From NCBI GenBank assembly GCA_027627225.1, contig CM051034.1, forward strand, positions 48,775,081-48,839,080: 64,000 nucleotides of DNA, given 5' to 3'. Position 1 is the first letter of the stretch. Each line of letters starts with the position of its first letter. Positions 11,501 through 23,589 of the stretch are shown here, piece after piece. The translations under genes and the position numbers were made by a program. The notes under the pieces are model-generated. The model was not told where the DNA came from and made no database searches. It saw only the letters and a program-made list of their open reading frames with translations. This DNA is from Congeria kusceri. Lineage: Eukaryota; Mollusca; Bivalvia; Myida; Dreissenidae.

Positions 11501-12813
11501 TTATATACTCGTGCTTCGGTTTGTATTTAAAATCGTTTGTCTTGAGCGGATTTTACCAGACCGGTTTTCTATTTAGCATTGGTCCTTATGACCTTATTCC
11601 TTTAATATTACTTTATACTGTCAAGAATTATATGCCACTTATGTTTCTGATGCATGTAACAACACAGGTTAATAAAATTGTAAAGTTAAAATAGTTTCCA
11701 ACTCAATTTTAAAATAACAGTTCTATTTCGAATTCACTATGTTTTCTATTTATTGTTCAAATTGTTTGAATTCCACATTCTTTTCTGATTGGCTGATCAA
11801 TACGCGATTTAAGTGGTAGCTCTGCGAGTAAGTAGGGACCTGCTTAAGATAAGAATTCATGCCATCACGGCATAAAGGCTCGGCAGTCGTTATTTAGTTG
11901 GTTCCTACTATTTATTTAAATGGAATTCGAACGATAAGTAGGTACCTACTAAATCTGAGTTTTAACCCGTATCGTACGCCATAATTTTACTACTCAGGTA
12001 TTCGCTTGTAACTTGATCATGGTGCAATTGTAAAAACAATACCAATATCGTAATTTTACACTGTTTGTGATGTAGATGTACTTTTATGTTCGCATTAAAC
12101 GTGTTATTGTCTTACATATCTTTATGTTTATATAGTACATAGCATGCTATACATAATATAAAACTTCCAGTTTCAAAAGTAAAGTTTCATTTTTTTATTT
12201 TGTAATACCCAAGGTCCACTTCGGACAACAAAATTACAAGTGGTTTGTACATGCTTTTTAACGAATCAAAGGTTGGCCTTGAATTGCAAATTCGAATGTG
12301 TTTTCTGGTGTAGTACACATTAAGTTATTTGTTGCAATGTTTAAAAGGTTATTCTGAACAGCTGTTTTACATTGGTCTGTTTTATTTATGCTACAAACAT
12401 ATTTTCTTAAAACTATTTCTATGGTCATCTTGTATTAACAAACGCTAAAGTGTTTTCAATTACCGAACGATCACAGTTTATATAAACTACCAACAAAGTT
12501 GAGCAATATTTTCAAACCAACCGTCCGTCAAAATAAACACTATATGACATGAAATTCCAAAAAAAATTAACATGACATAGAAGACACTAAATAATTGTGT
12601 GAGTAAACACTCTTTCCCAAGTTTTCGTTGATATCTGATTTGTAGTCTAAGGAGTATATACATCGGTCACGTGATTAAAACATTGACACTATTCCTTTGC
12701 TGAATTAATTGAGAACTATTCTTCCTTAAACATCGTTGTCTGCAAGTTATGCCAGTGATCAGTCCCTCCTAGGTGATATCACTTTACGTGGTATGGCAAA
12801 CCGGAGAACAGAA
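8514..12813. other. Duplicated non-coding region, copy 1
   Basis: I see no exon set that survives in both copies. The block 9560-10655 is almost unchanged in copy 2 (about eight base differences found) while its flanks are more diverged. Near 11937 there is a perfect palindrome, agtaggtacctact, also kept in copy 2 near 54094. Small open frames at 11262-11576 are not conserved as proteins. Confidence 0.5.
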
Positions 12814-13539
12814 CGGTAGATTTTCTTTATAAACGCAAACATAAACTCAATTGTTGGAAAAAACAATTTAGGACTGTCTTAAAAGACACACCTTTATCAC
12901 ATGAAACGAGTACCTCTATGTGTACTGTGTTCTACCAATGCCTGTTGAGTGTAGTGTCGGTCCATATTTTTCAAAGTAAACACCATTAAAAATGATAAAA
13001 ACTGTTAATACTATATTATGAAAACCGCATTAGATGAGTAAAACATATACATCAATACGGAGGGGTTGTACCATCCAAAGATGATCATTGCCATACTTAT
13101 GATATTTACACCAGTTGTCCGCTTATAAAAGTATAGATACCAATATGCATATCTGTTAAATTGAGCCAAAATACAGAAGTATACTATTATAATGAAACAA
13201 AAGCAATGACGATGGAAACTATTACTGAAAGTGGCAAACGGCAGCCAAAGTTAACAACAGTTTTCACTATTTCTAGGAAACAAATCATTGTACTTTGTCC
13301 ACAATGTTCCGTTAAAGTATCATGTTTTGGCGACAGTAAGCTATATGGCGACAAGACAGAACGCTAGAGTAGTTTGAATAAATCCTTAAAAACAAACTTC
13401 AAATATGTCAAAACAAGATTGTCAGATTTATTAACAATATGGGACATAGAGAGAGTGTAAATATCAATATTCTGTCCAATGTGCAACTGCTAAACATAAA
13501 CAGAAACAAACTAATGCCCTTCCTATATGAAAGACAGTC
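12814..13539. other. Unique sequence after the duplication, no gene seen
   Basis: AT-rich sequence without convincing splice sites or homology. The open frame at 13161-13367 has ordinary composition and no recognisable domain. Confidence 0.35.
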
Positions 13540-14203
13540 TTATGCTTTTTATAGATATGAATCATTATGCAACTAGACCCTAGATGTACATTTCTAATGT
13601 TCCTAAAAGTTACGAATCAACTATCACTACATTCTTCAGTGTAGCCATTAACGACTTGAAATCTTTACCAGATAACATTAAAAGGAAAGATATAATAGGT
13701 CCATTGAAAACGGCTGTTAAAAATCATATTTTAAGCATTGCAACAAATAACTGAATTGTACGCTGTGATGAACATGTAATTTTATGTGTATCCCTAGGTT
13801 AACTGTTTTCAGAATATGCTATAGAAACATAATAATTTATGAAACTTCCAATTGTCTAAATCTTAAATTTGTTTATGTTGTTTCTGTTAAATTACGTAAG
13901 TTTTGTTATCCAAGGACCCGATCGGAAATAAGCTTTCATGGGCTATTCTAGGTTACTACACACTATAAAAAACTTCCATTTATGTATTCATCTAAATTCA
14001 CATAAATGTATTCAAACAATTTATCTTGCCTTGTAATAGCTGTTTCTCACGCGTATTCAATTGTAGTTGAGTAAATTCAGGTGTTATTGCTTTTGATAGT
14101 TTTAATAAGCACACGTTTAGTTACAACATTGTTTCTGTAACTGAATTTGTCATGTGTTGTAAACGTGTGTGTTTTGACCTGAATAAATCTATTTATCTAT
14201 CTA
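13540..14203 (+). mobile_element. Decayed retroelement 3' end (non-LTR type)
   Basis: A stretch near 13620-13754 reads FFSVAINDLKSLPDNIK, then LKTAVKNHIL, then a stop. This resembles the C-terminal tail of many non-LTR retrotransposon polyproteins. It is followed by an untranslated part and a tail gaataaatctatttatctat ending near 14203, i.e. a short tandem repeat as at LINE 3' ends. Upstream frames contain stops. Family not determined. Confidence 0.4.
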
Positions 14204-17200
14204 CCCGTAGTTCTCAGAGATGATTTCTTACGGAGAGGGTGCAGTTTGGGCTATTTTAACGCAGATTACCGATTTGTTTTAATACCGTGATAAATGCACA
14301 TTTACATGTATATATTAATATAAACGAGTAATGTATACGTAATAGTATTTAACTAAAAAACGTTAAAGTGTCAAATTCTATTTAAATGTGAAAAATTATT
14401 CCTGATGTAAATCTATATACATGTACTAAACAAACTGGTAATCATTTGAATTCGTCAATCTACTTAACAAAGAAATTGCATAAATTATAATACGTACACT
14501 TACCTTATAAATGTCAATACCTCGTTAAACGCCAATTATTAACTTAAAGGGAAATATCAATAGGACATTCACTGACGACGCCTATCTTATGTGTTGTACC
14601 GAGTCCAAGGATTTGCGTTTTATCTCTGTCGTTTTCTGATTAAACTCGGGTTTACACATTATCAAGGCTAAAGGACATTATATGCGTGGTTCGGGTTTCT
14701 CGTCTATCCTGTTTATTTCAGTCAAGCCTGTGGATGTTTTGAAGGACGTCTAGATCAGCCGAACATGATAAAGCGACCGCACTCATTGGTTGTGATATGT
14801 TTGTCATGTTTTGTAAGGAATGATCACTGCATATACAACATATACGGTCTACGATGTAAAACCAGCCTGAACCTCTAATATATTTTGTATTTTGCTAGAT
14901 GGAGTGCAAATCATGTGATTATCTTTTTAAAATGTAAACGGAGAATAAGAAAGAAGCAATGGAATTGTCAACCAATGATACAATATACGTGTGCGTATTG
15001 ACAGCCTTGAACACGATATTGAATTTAGATGTATTCCATTTTTATAGCTTCACGACTATTCAATAGTATTCATAATACGTGTTTATCAGTTGATAACGCA
15101 GTATTATAATTTTAGCATGGAGAAGTTATCAGTTGGTTCGGGAGCTCCTTAAGTGCACTGATAATGCGAGTGTATTTCGCACTTTATGAGGTCTGACTGC
15201 GACTAAAGCTGAATGATGCGTGCACCCGGGTGTGACCCTTACTTCCGCTAATTTATTTTTAGAAACACGGTCATTCGGCACGAATTTTGACAACGAGCGG
15301 GAATTTTCAAATACTTAATGTTATTGAAATATGTTAATTTTGCGTGGTGTTGTGCTTTATGTAAATCCGAAAGACATGGAGGAAATCCACCTTTCGGTAC
15401 GAGGTAAGAAGCGACTGTGCCAAGCACTGCGCTACCCGATCCATGAAGATTGACTAAATGTGTTGCATTTCTATTTAAAGTAGTGGTTTTGCACTGGTAT
15501 CGAAACGGCATGTGACCCAAATTGATTGTTGTGCTCTTCTTAATAAGGATGAAAAAAACGAGACGAGGAATATAAGTCAGTCTGCTTTTAAAATGGCTGT
15601 CTACATTTATTTTGGATTTAATTATAAGCCCTCATTAAATGCACATGAATTGAATAAAAACAAAGCAATATAGTCATACATGATGAAGGCGCCTCGTATC
15701 CCTGATTGTAAAATAAATAATTCTATTAATTTATTAAATAATAAAACCCACACCTGTGTCGTAGGAATATACACCCATAGGCACTTCTAACTAGACTTTT
15801 GCTTAATCAGCTATTTGTATTTATTTTTGTTAGAATTTCTCCAAATCTTTCAAGAACACAAAATAATATATACGACTTTGATGTATTTAATTTTCTTTAT
15901 ATAACATTTTGTTTTCATACAAAACTCTACAAAAACAAAATATACATTGAAAACAAAAATTCGCAAAAATGAAAAAAACTAAATAAAGTCAATTTTACTG
16001 CTAAAAATTAACAGCCAAATATTTTCGTTAGTTTTTCTGTTATTTTGATTTAAAGTCATAAAAAATAATGATTTAATAAATTTCAATCTAAATAAAGAGA
16101 AAATTTATTTTATAATAATTATTCCATACCTAAGTACGTGTAATGCGACCACTTACATACCAATGGCACGCACGCGTCCTGTATACAGCACAGTAGCCCT
16201 TTCCAGGTTTTGCCACTAACATTTTAAACTTGTCCCTAACGGTTGTTAACGGATTAAGTGACATTAATCAAATATCACAAACATATTAGAAAATTACCAC
16301 GTGTTTGTGTTAAATATGTTTAACGTTAATCACGTGATATCCAAGTAAAATGATTGGATAAAATTGCAGATTCATTTGCAAATGATTGACATGTTTGCAA
16401 ACATCTATTCTTCATTGTGGGATTGTGTTATGCATGAAATAATTGATGTCAAATGTTGTTGTTGTTTTGTCGGAATGTCATTGTTAAGTGCGTTTATTAT
16501 TAACTGCATCGAATTTCTACATTCACCTCGACTTTCTCGTGCAATTATTAGTTCTGACACTCAAGAGAACGAGGAAATGTAAATGATCACTGAACCGTTC
16601 AATTTTGTATCATACCCGTATTGGCATGGCAATTGTGAAATATGGGGCTGTGCAAAATTTGAAACCGATGCGATCTGTCATTTTTGACAAAACCGCTATC
16701 AAAAAAGGTAACAACTGCTAACAACTGAGTAATGCATAAGCCAGAAAGGAATGCAAAACGTACCGTAAAACCCTACGACTGATTAAAATGCAGTACTGTA
16801 GATCTGGTTTAATTCGCGTGGGTTTTATTTTTTGCGAATTCAAAACAAGCGTGAATAAATGTGTGCCAAACATGAACAGATGTAAAAAGGTGTAAAAATA
16901 GCCTATTGTATCTGTGAGTAGTCGTTGTTCACGCTTAACCATAACAAAAACACTTGCGACGCTAGTTTAAAGAATTACATATACATTTATAATCAACTAA
17001 TCATAGTGAGGATAACTTTATTCAATAATTAGCATTATTTTTCCTTCATGGTAAGATACGTATTCAGTAAAATCTTACCTGTAACCGTACAATTCCAATT
17101 TTTCTTTAACATTTTGTTCCATGTATAAAATACACTGGGCTTAGTGTTTATTTATTATCAATTTATTAACTACTGTGCACTGAACTCTTCAGGGATTCTC

Positions 17201-17230
17201 ATATGTACATGTATGTTTAAAACTATAATA
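14204..17230. other. Intergenic, no gene recognised
   Basis: AT-rich sequence. A 90-codon open frame at 15248-15520 minus shows no domain. A very AT-rich stretch lies at 15640-16100. I see no splice-consistent exon series. Confidence 0.35.
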
Positions 17231-17237
17231 AAATAAT

Positions 17238-17273
<36 letters not shown>

Positions 17274-17274
17274 G
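17238..17274. repeat. (GACA)n microsatellite forming the LINE 3' tail
   Basis: About nine units of gaca. On the minus strand this is a (CTGT)n run directly after the 3' untranslated part of the truncated LINE at 17275-18530, so it is most simply read as that element's tail. Confidence 0.85.
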
Positions 17275-18530
17275 TTTATTCAGACTTATACAATAGTACA
17301 TCGTCTTAATACATTAATACAAATATTCTTTTCTGTCACGTTATTAGGTAGAACGAGCAAAAATGTATATAACCAAACAAGGTCAGACACACACAATCGG
17401 TCAAGTAATGCAATATTACAACAAAAAACAAGCAACACAAAACAACAAAATAAACAACAAACAAAGAAAGCAAAGGTGGTAAGGACAATTAACTACACAG
17501 TTTCATTTATGATCGAATTTCTAATAACTAATGCTTCTTTGATGTATTTACATACATTTAATATGATGGATTTGTCACATGAAGCTAATAACTGATGGAA
17601 TTTATATACAGATGGATTAACATAGAAAATACGGTTAATGTATTTCTTCCTTAGTACGGTGTAACAACTGCATACGCAAATAAAATGATATTCATCTTCT
17701 ATGTCCATATCATTACAACACAAACAATAACGTTGATTCCTTGTTATGTTATTTCTAGAGTATCTGCCAGTTTGTATTCTTAAAGGATGTACTGAAACCC
17801 TTAGTCGGACAAAAAATAAGCGCAAACGTCTTGGAAGTAAATCTAAGTATGCTTCATACTCTAAAGTAGTTTTAACGTGTTTATACATATATAACACAAA
17901 GCTGTTGCTAATTTTACCGTACCAGTCTTGTTTAAAATTGTCAACCAGTCTACATTTGAATTCATTAATAAAACTGCTACTTTGTACAGAATTGGGATTA
18001 TCAAATACAAAACTAAAACCATAATCATTTAACAACTTTCTAACATTCGATACCCAGTTTGTATAACCTTTATAACAATCACTCAGAGCTTGTTTATAAA
18101 TAACCTGGATGATGATATTTTTACTGCCAAGAATGTTAAACCAATACTTAATAATTTTCACAAACCTGTTTATATACAAAGGATATCTACCTAATTCTCC
18201 ATATACAGCAACATTACATGTGTTTATCCTAACATGTAGCAATCTTTTACAAAATTTCAAATGAATACGTTCTATATCGTTTGATTTTATGAAACCCCAT
18301 ATTTCAGATGTATAATTCAATATAGAACCTACGAAAGAGTCAAATAACTGGCAAAATATTTTTGGTTTTATGTCAAATTCCTTGCATTTATACAATAAAG
18401 TATTCATTGCCTTAAGGGCTTTACCAACTAAATGTTCCTGGTTCAGTTTAAAACTCCCAGTATAGCTTATTACTGTACCTAGACACTGTTGTATTCTAGT
18501 AGGATTTTCCAATCGACACAATGCTGTTTA
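17275..18530 (-). mobile_element. 5'-truncated non-LTR retrotransposon (LINE), C-terminal third
   Basis: An intact frame at 17493-18521 (minus) encodes the region downstream of the reverse transcriptase palm. It begins around a YLG-type position (QQCLGTVISYTG), continues with the thumb-like LFDSFVGSILNYTSEIWG and AVYGELGRYPLYINR, and ends with a zinc-knuckle-like part (CLCCNDMDIEDEYHFIC). The same order occurs in the LINE at 25923-26912, so the two are one family. The RT active site and endonuclease are missing, the usual outcome of incomplete target-primed reverse transcription. The frame from the truncation point to its stop is undamaged, hinting at a fairly recent insertion. Confidence 0.85.
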
Positions 18531-18810
18531 GAGAGTTGACGTGTAAGTTTTCTACTAAACGTAATTATGTGTAGAACGTCAACAATGCTTCTTTAGTTTT
18601 GTTGAATGAAAGTGTTGACTAGCATAGTAAAATTCAATCGACACGACATGACCTTCGTCACTCTTGTATTTCTTGTATTGAAAGTGTTAATTTTGTATTG
18701 ATATTCATAGTAGCTGCTATTTCTACATTTAAGTTGTATTTCTGAGAACAATCATTATCCTTACTCCTCCATCGTAACATGTAAGAAACTAGAACTTAAA
18801 CTCACAAGTT

Positions 18811-18950
18811 ATAATTTAAATGAAAATATCTAACAATTGTTAATATGTCATTCCTAAAGTATCTGCTATAAACTATCACATATAATTTAAATGAAAATAT
18901 CTAACAATTGTTAATATGTCATTTCTAAAGTATCTGCTATAAACTATCAC
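18811..18950. repeat. Tandem duplication, 2 x 71 bp
   Basis: The unit starting ataatttaaatgaaaatatc at 18811 is repeated from 18882 with one clear difference (attcct versus atttct). No coding content. Confidence 0.9.
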
Positions 18951-19234
18951 CTATTAATGTTACGCCATTAAGACATCGTGACAATGTCTGCAGTTGTCAA
19001 AACAATAAATTACCATGCTTTTCATGAAAATCATTATATATTAATCTCAACGTGCACTTGAGATATGACTTAAATCGTAGATTCATATTTCGCGTATCGT
19101 TGCTTTCCATATTTATCAATACGAGAACATGTATAAAACGTCGATAAAACAGTTGACTATTGTTTTACGTTTGTGGCTACACGGACATTTTTTTCGTTAA
19201 GTAGCTTTAAAGTGGGTCTTTCATTTCAAGGGTT

Positions 19235-19294
19235 GAAAACCAGAAGGAACCAACTGCCGACGAATTCAATAGCAGTTGGTACCTTCTGGTTTTC
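19235..19294. repeat. 23-bp inverted repeat (hairpin)
   Basis: The left arm (19235-19257, gaaaaccagaaggaaccaac then tgc) and the right arm (19272-19294) are complementary except for one base, with a 14-bp loop. Transcribed, it would fold into a strong stem. Confidence 0.85.
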
Positions 19295-19399
19295 CACTAT
19301 CGATTTATGTTCAATTTGAAGTATGCTGGTAATATTTAGACACGTCATGCTGATAAGACATTTTAAACGGCATGGTTGCTAAATATAAACTGAACTAAT

Positions 19400-20150
19400 T
19401 GCTTTATATCCATGTTGGGGGTTGCACCTGGTATTCGCCGAGCTGAGATGCCCAAGAGTTAAATGCATTGATGCATGTTCTTCGGCCATAGAGTACACAC
19501 ATATTTGATATTGAATACCATACTGAACAATGTGTCCTCAAATAATTACAATATCCATTAAATATCTTCAAAAGTGTTTTTGCTTATATAATATTTTATA
19601 CTACTAAACAGGTTGCACATATTTTACTTGACTGTGTACTTATTTGGAAAAAATATAGATAAATAAACGTATAGCGTTTAATCTGCCGAAAAATAAATCC
19701 CAGATCATCCTAAGAACGCAGTCCCAAGTCAATACGCGAGAAGACGTCATTGTCGTGAGAAAATGTGATAGTGAATAAAGTACAAAATAACATGGAATAA
19801 ATAACAATGCCTATAAAGTTGTATGTCCTTTAATTCATGCGCTACTAAGTGCTGAAACGAGGAAACTTCCTCCTGGGAAGCGAGACACTATATGTTTTAC
19901 CGTCAAAGACTGAGTCAACTGTTATGATGCACACACACATACAAATTGGTAAAACTTGCCATAGCTTTAATTTTAATTAATGTTACGGTCGTAATCAAAT
20001 CAAAGTTATGCGTAGATACAACTATATTAACATGATTAAACTTTAAAATTGCAATTGGCCCACAGTGAATATTAGACAGTACAATTTAACTGGTGCACAC
20101 TTTGGGTTTACGTTTTATGCGTGTCTACACCTGTGTTTAATTATATCGTA
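19400..20150. repeat. Diverged non-coding segment, family S copy 1
   Basis: It shares ordered, diverged blocks with 61770-62630. Examples are the ggttgc...ttcgcc...tattttatact(a/c) block near 19420-19610, the accgtcaaagactgagtcaa block near 19899 and the tgcaatt...gaatatta block near 20050. No open frame is conserved, so it could be duplicated regulatory DNA or an old non-autonomous element. Confidence 0.45.
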
Positions 20151-20159
20151 TTAATGTAA

Positions 20160-21540
20160 TAGGTTGTGTTGTGTTTCCTTTACAAATAACCTAATTCTGT
20201 TTGACATACGTGTGTCATGTAGTATGGTTTGAATGTTGTTAAAATGTCGTCCACACAAAAATTATACCATGCAAACACATCTTTACAGTATTCGGCTAAT
20301 AAACGACAATATTCGTTAAATGTATGTTATGTTTGAGCTTGAATTGTGAGTCAACATCATATTAAATAGAGATTCAAGTTCATGCATGAAGTCAAACAAT
20401 GAACGTTTGAATCTAAGCATGAATTCAATTTGATTGGATAGCCATTTACTGTGATTTATAAATGATTATATTTACAAATGTATATAATAGCTGGTTAACC
20501 TTTTTAAGTTGGTAATATATCACAGGTTACTGAGCTTGCGACCTACTCTGGTTTAGTGTTCCTTCATGTGAGTTACATTTACTTCACCGCATTACTCATT
20601 TCTTACAACTTTCCTAACTCCATCACTTATTAAAAAGGACGTATTCATAGATTGTTTCCTTTGAGGTTTGTCGTTAAATGTTTAAACTGCAAAAATAAAA
20701 GCATTTCGAAGAAACAAAGCCAAACATTATATAAAAACAATAAGATGCAAAAGGTGTTGTTTCTTGTTTAAACTCATCTCGATAAATGTTTGTCGATAAA
20801 ACACATTACTCCCAATATATATCTGTGTGAGAAGTGCTATTTTGCGTCTTTATAGTACTATTATATACCTTTCGTTTTAGAATCCGTGACATAGGGAATA
20901 CTAGGTAAGCGTTGAATATAGAGGAATTTATCTCGCGAGGCTTAGAACACCGAAAGCGCGAGCCTTGGCGAGCAAGATAAACTTCTCTGTATGCAAAACT
21001 TAATTCATGTATTTTATGCATCCCATCACACCTTTCTTTCTAAAATATATAACAAAACAAATTGAAAAATTAGCTGTACGGCTATTTTACTAGTTTACAA
21101 ATTTGTCTCACACAAACTGTCTGAAGAAGTAGTCTCAAGCTTCTGGCATTAAAATAAACGAAACAATAGCTGTTAACAAGTTTGTTGTTTATGCTGGTTT
21201 AATAACTACAAAATATAATCAAATTCAATGTTTACAATGGAAAGAACCTTGAAAATCAACAACGATACTTATTTATAAGTGCGTAATGATCTGTAAACTA
21301 TATATAAATAGATCAATACACAATGAACAAGTGACGAAACGTGTGGTTGTTATTTTGAGTGTTTCGGGGATTAAATTCAGAGTAAGCATGTGTGTTGGAA
21401 ATTATGCCCGATTCAGTTGTTGTGAACATGGAAATTCTCAATGTGCAATGTTGCTCCAGAACATCGTGATCTGAACGCGCAAGGTAACGACTGCTGGAAG
21501 TTGTTAACGTTTCAATGTGGGTGAGTAGAGGCATTTTTTA
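20160..21540. other. Intergenic, with a possible degraded TIR element
   Basis: Near 20631-20700, aaaaaggacgtattcataga and the following text resemble the left end and inner sequence of the element at 7940. Otherwise nothing is recognised. Open frames at 21286-21534 overlap on both strands and are not supported. Confidence 0.3.
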
Positions 21541-22045
21541 ATTGGCACAACCAATTGCTCGTTTGACTTCATTTTGGGAGGACAGGATTCATCAGCAGTG
21601 GTAGAAGTATGGGTTTTACCAGAGGTGGCAGAGCTACTTGACGAAGGGATGTTGCTGTGATTGGCATTTGAAGTGAGCGATGCAAGTATGTTTGAGCATC
21701 TTTTTGTTGTTTTTCACTCATACAGGAAAATGGACTGCACATTTGTATGACCTGTAATGGTTATGATTTCCGTTGGCTGAACATTGTGCTTTCTCAATCT
21801 TTGGTCAAGAAGATTCCGGGTGGAGTGGTTCATCAAACTCTTATCGGGTGGTATTTCTGCACGTGAGGCCAATTTTATCTAATAAACCCTTGGGCATTTG
21901 ACTCGCCACTCATCCGGCAAGCATATTTTCCAAAACTGTTTTGGAGACGAAATGAAACGCTGCCGAAAAGAGAGCTGGACGCTTCTGGGCATATAGTTTA
22001 TATAGTGCCACTGGATCTGTATGACCATTTTCGCAAGTCGGGGAC
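21541..22045 (-). pseudogene. Crypton-type tyrosine recombinase (DUF3504) remnant
   Basis: Minus-strand frames, broken by stops and at least one frameshift, read in order: a DPVALYKLYAQKRP-like block at about 21960-22015, then near 21720-21840 NHSTRNLL, QPTEIITITGHTNVQS and a tyrosine a few residues later. NHSxR, TGHxNVxS and the final Tyr are the hallmark order of the tyrosine-recombinase catalytic core in Crypton-derived DUF3504 proteins. The Arg (HSTR), His (TGH) and Tyr are still visible. Downstream comes a serine-rich stretch. The region is less AT-rich than its surroundings. It is certainly non-functional because stops interrupt every frame. Confidence 0.75.
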
Positions 22046-22049
22046 ATCT

Positions 22050-23589
22050 ATGGAAGTACTCTTCTCACATCTGCAATATTCTCGCCCATTTTTGGTGTTA
22101 GTTTGACGCTCGTTAACTTCTAAATATTCTGTTCAGTCTGAGGCTACTTTCAATTTGATGTATCCCCATCTATAAAGATTTCATTGTTTATAAATTGTGC
22201 ACCAAGGTTGTGCGTCATCTATAAGCTTGTTCAGTCCAATTGCTGTGTGAATATTAATAAAATTCAAACACAATTATATGATTACACATTTGTATCTGAA
22301 ATTATTATTCATTTTCTTTTTTTTTCGTGTTCCTGCTTCGCATGCCCTGTTTCCTTTATCCTAATTAAACATTATTTTTGGTTTTACAATATCCATATTA
22401 CTATGTCAAAACGTCTGTTTTAATTTAAAGATATACAAACTTACAACACATATTGACATAAATTAAAACAACCCCATACAGTTAATTATCATTTACTTCG
22501 GTTTAAAATGGGAGGCAAGTTAATAAGAACCATTGTTAAAAAACGCATAGTTTGCTACTTTTAAATCAAAATATAGTTTTGGGCTGTACAGCTGGAAACT
22601 CCCAATACACGTATACGTTGACTCGACAGTTATTTTATGTTAATCAATACTAATACACAATGCAAATATCGACACTCGTATTTGTCAATGTAATCGATAT
22701 TTTAGTGTTCCCTTCGTCTTATTTATGCTTATCTATTCACTTTCAAGTAAAATTGTCACTTTCATCTGCTTATTTTGAAAATAATTGTTATGATTGATCG
22801 TATTTACACACTTTAAAATAAAAGTAAACAAAAAAAAGTTTTAAAGTTTTTTTTTTGTTTAAAAAAAAAAAATATTTAGCTGTATTTGTTATGAACAATT
22901 TTGTGTTATTCAGTTTGTTTGTTGTTTTGTCTTTTTGTAAAATGCGTTTGAAAAGAAACATTAATACAAACGTGTCAATGAATTTTGATTTGAATACCTG
23001 TTTTTTAGACTGTTGGCGGAAACCAACGGTCTTTTGAGAGGGGAATTTCCAAAACGGGTATCGCGGAAAGCTATTTATTTTCGTTGCAAGCTACCAGTCA
23101 GTAAATCGAAACCTGAAATGGTCCTTTTTCAAACCAGCAAAATTTCACGCCTGTTTTCTTACCTTTTAATGATTTAACATAATATATGTCATGTGTGTCA
23201 TAATGTGTATATCATGTGATTTATTACAATTTCAGTTTCTTAAAAAAGTCAATTTATTAAAATGTTTACGTCAAACGAATGACCCCCTATTTTCGCTATT
23301 TACTTGTATGTAACCGAAATATTCACCTGGATGTCCGGGAATAAGACACTAAATTAATGAGATTCATCGGTTATTTTTACTCGTTGCGAACGTATTAATT
23401 CTTGTGACCGATTCTTATTCTAAATATTTTGACAACAACTATCTGCAATGTATTTATTGTAAACTATAGTATGGAAAATCGAGAGCATGCATCGTATGAC
23501 CTACTTTTGACTCAGTAGGCTAGGAATCACTAACAATCGATTCTACTAACTACCACGCTTTTAACATCGGTCATTCTGCATGGCTCGTT
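22050..23589. other. Intergenic, no gene seen
   Basis: AT-rich DNA with homopolymer runs (T and A runs near 22846-22873). No exon or element was recognised. Confidence 0.35.

Larger units (their letters stand above)
1..12813. repeat. Large direct segmental duplication, copy 1 (runs off the left edge)
   Basis: This segment matches 43309-54968 in the same orientation and nearly the same order. It carries receptor gene 1, a ~160-bp repeat array and about 6 kb of non-coding DNA. The right border is sharp: the copies agree up to agaacagaa (ending 12813 and 54968) and are unrelated beyond it. The left border is not reached, because window base 1 already aligns with 43309. Copy 1 is about 1.15 kb longer, mainly through one 1079-bp indel (7435-8513). 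Similarity is uneven, with near-identical blocks inside more diverged sequence. Confidence 0.95.

Noticed and set aside
15248..15520. 90-residue minus-strand ORF
   Set aside because: No recognisable domain, splice partners or conserved copy.
17236..17595. 119-residue plus-strand ORF
   Set aside because: Antisense to the LINE 3' end, starting in the gaca microsatellite.
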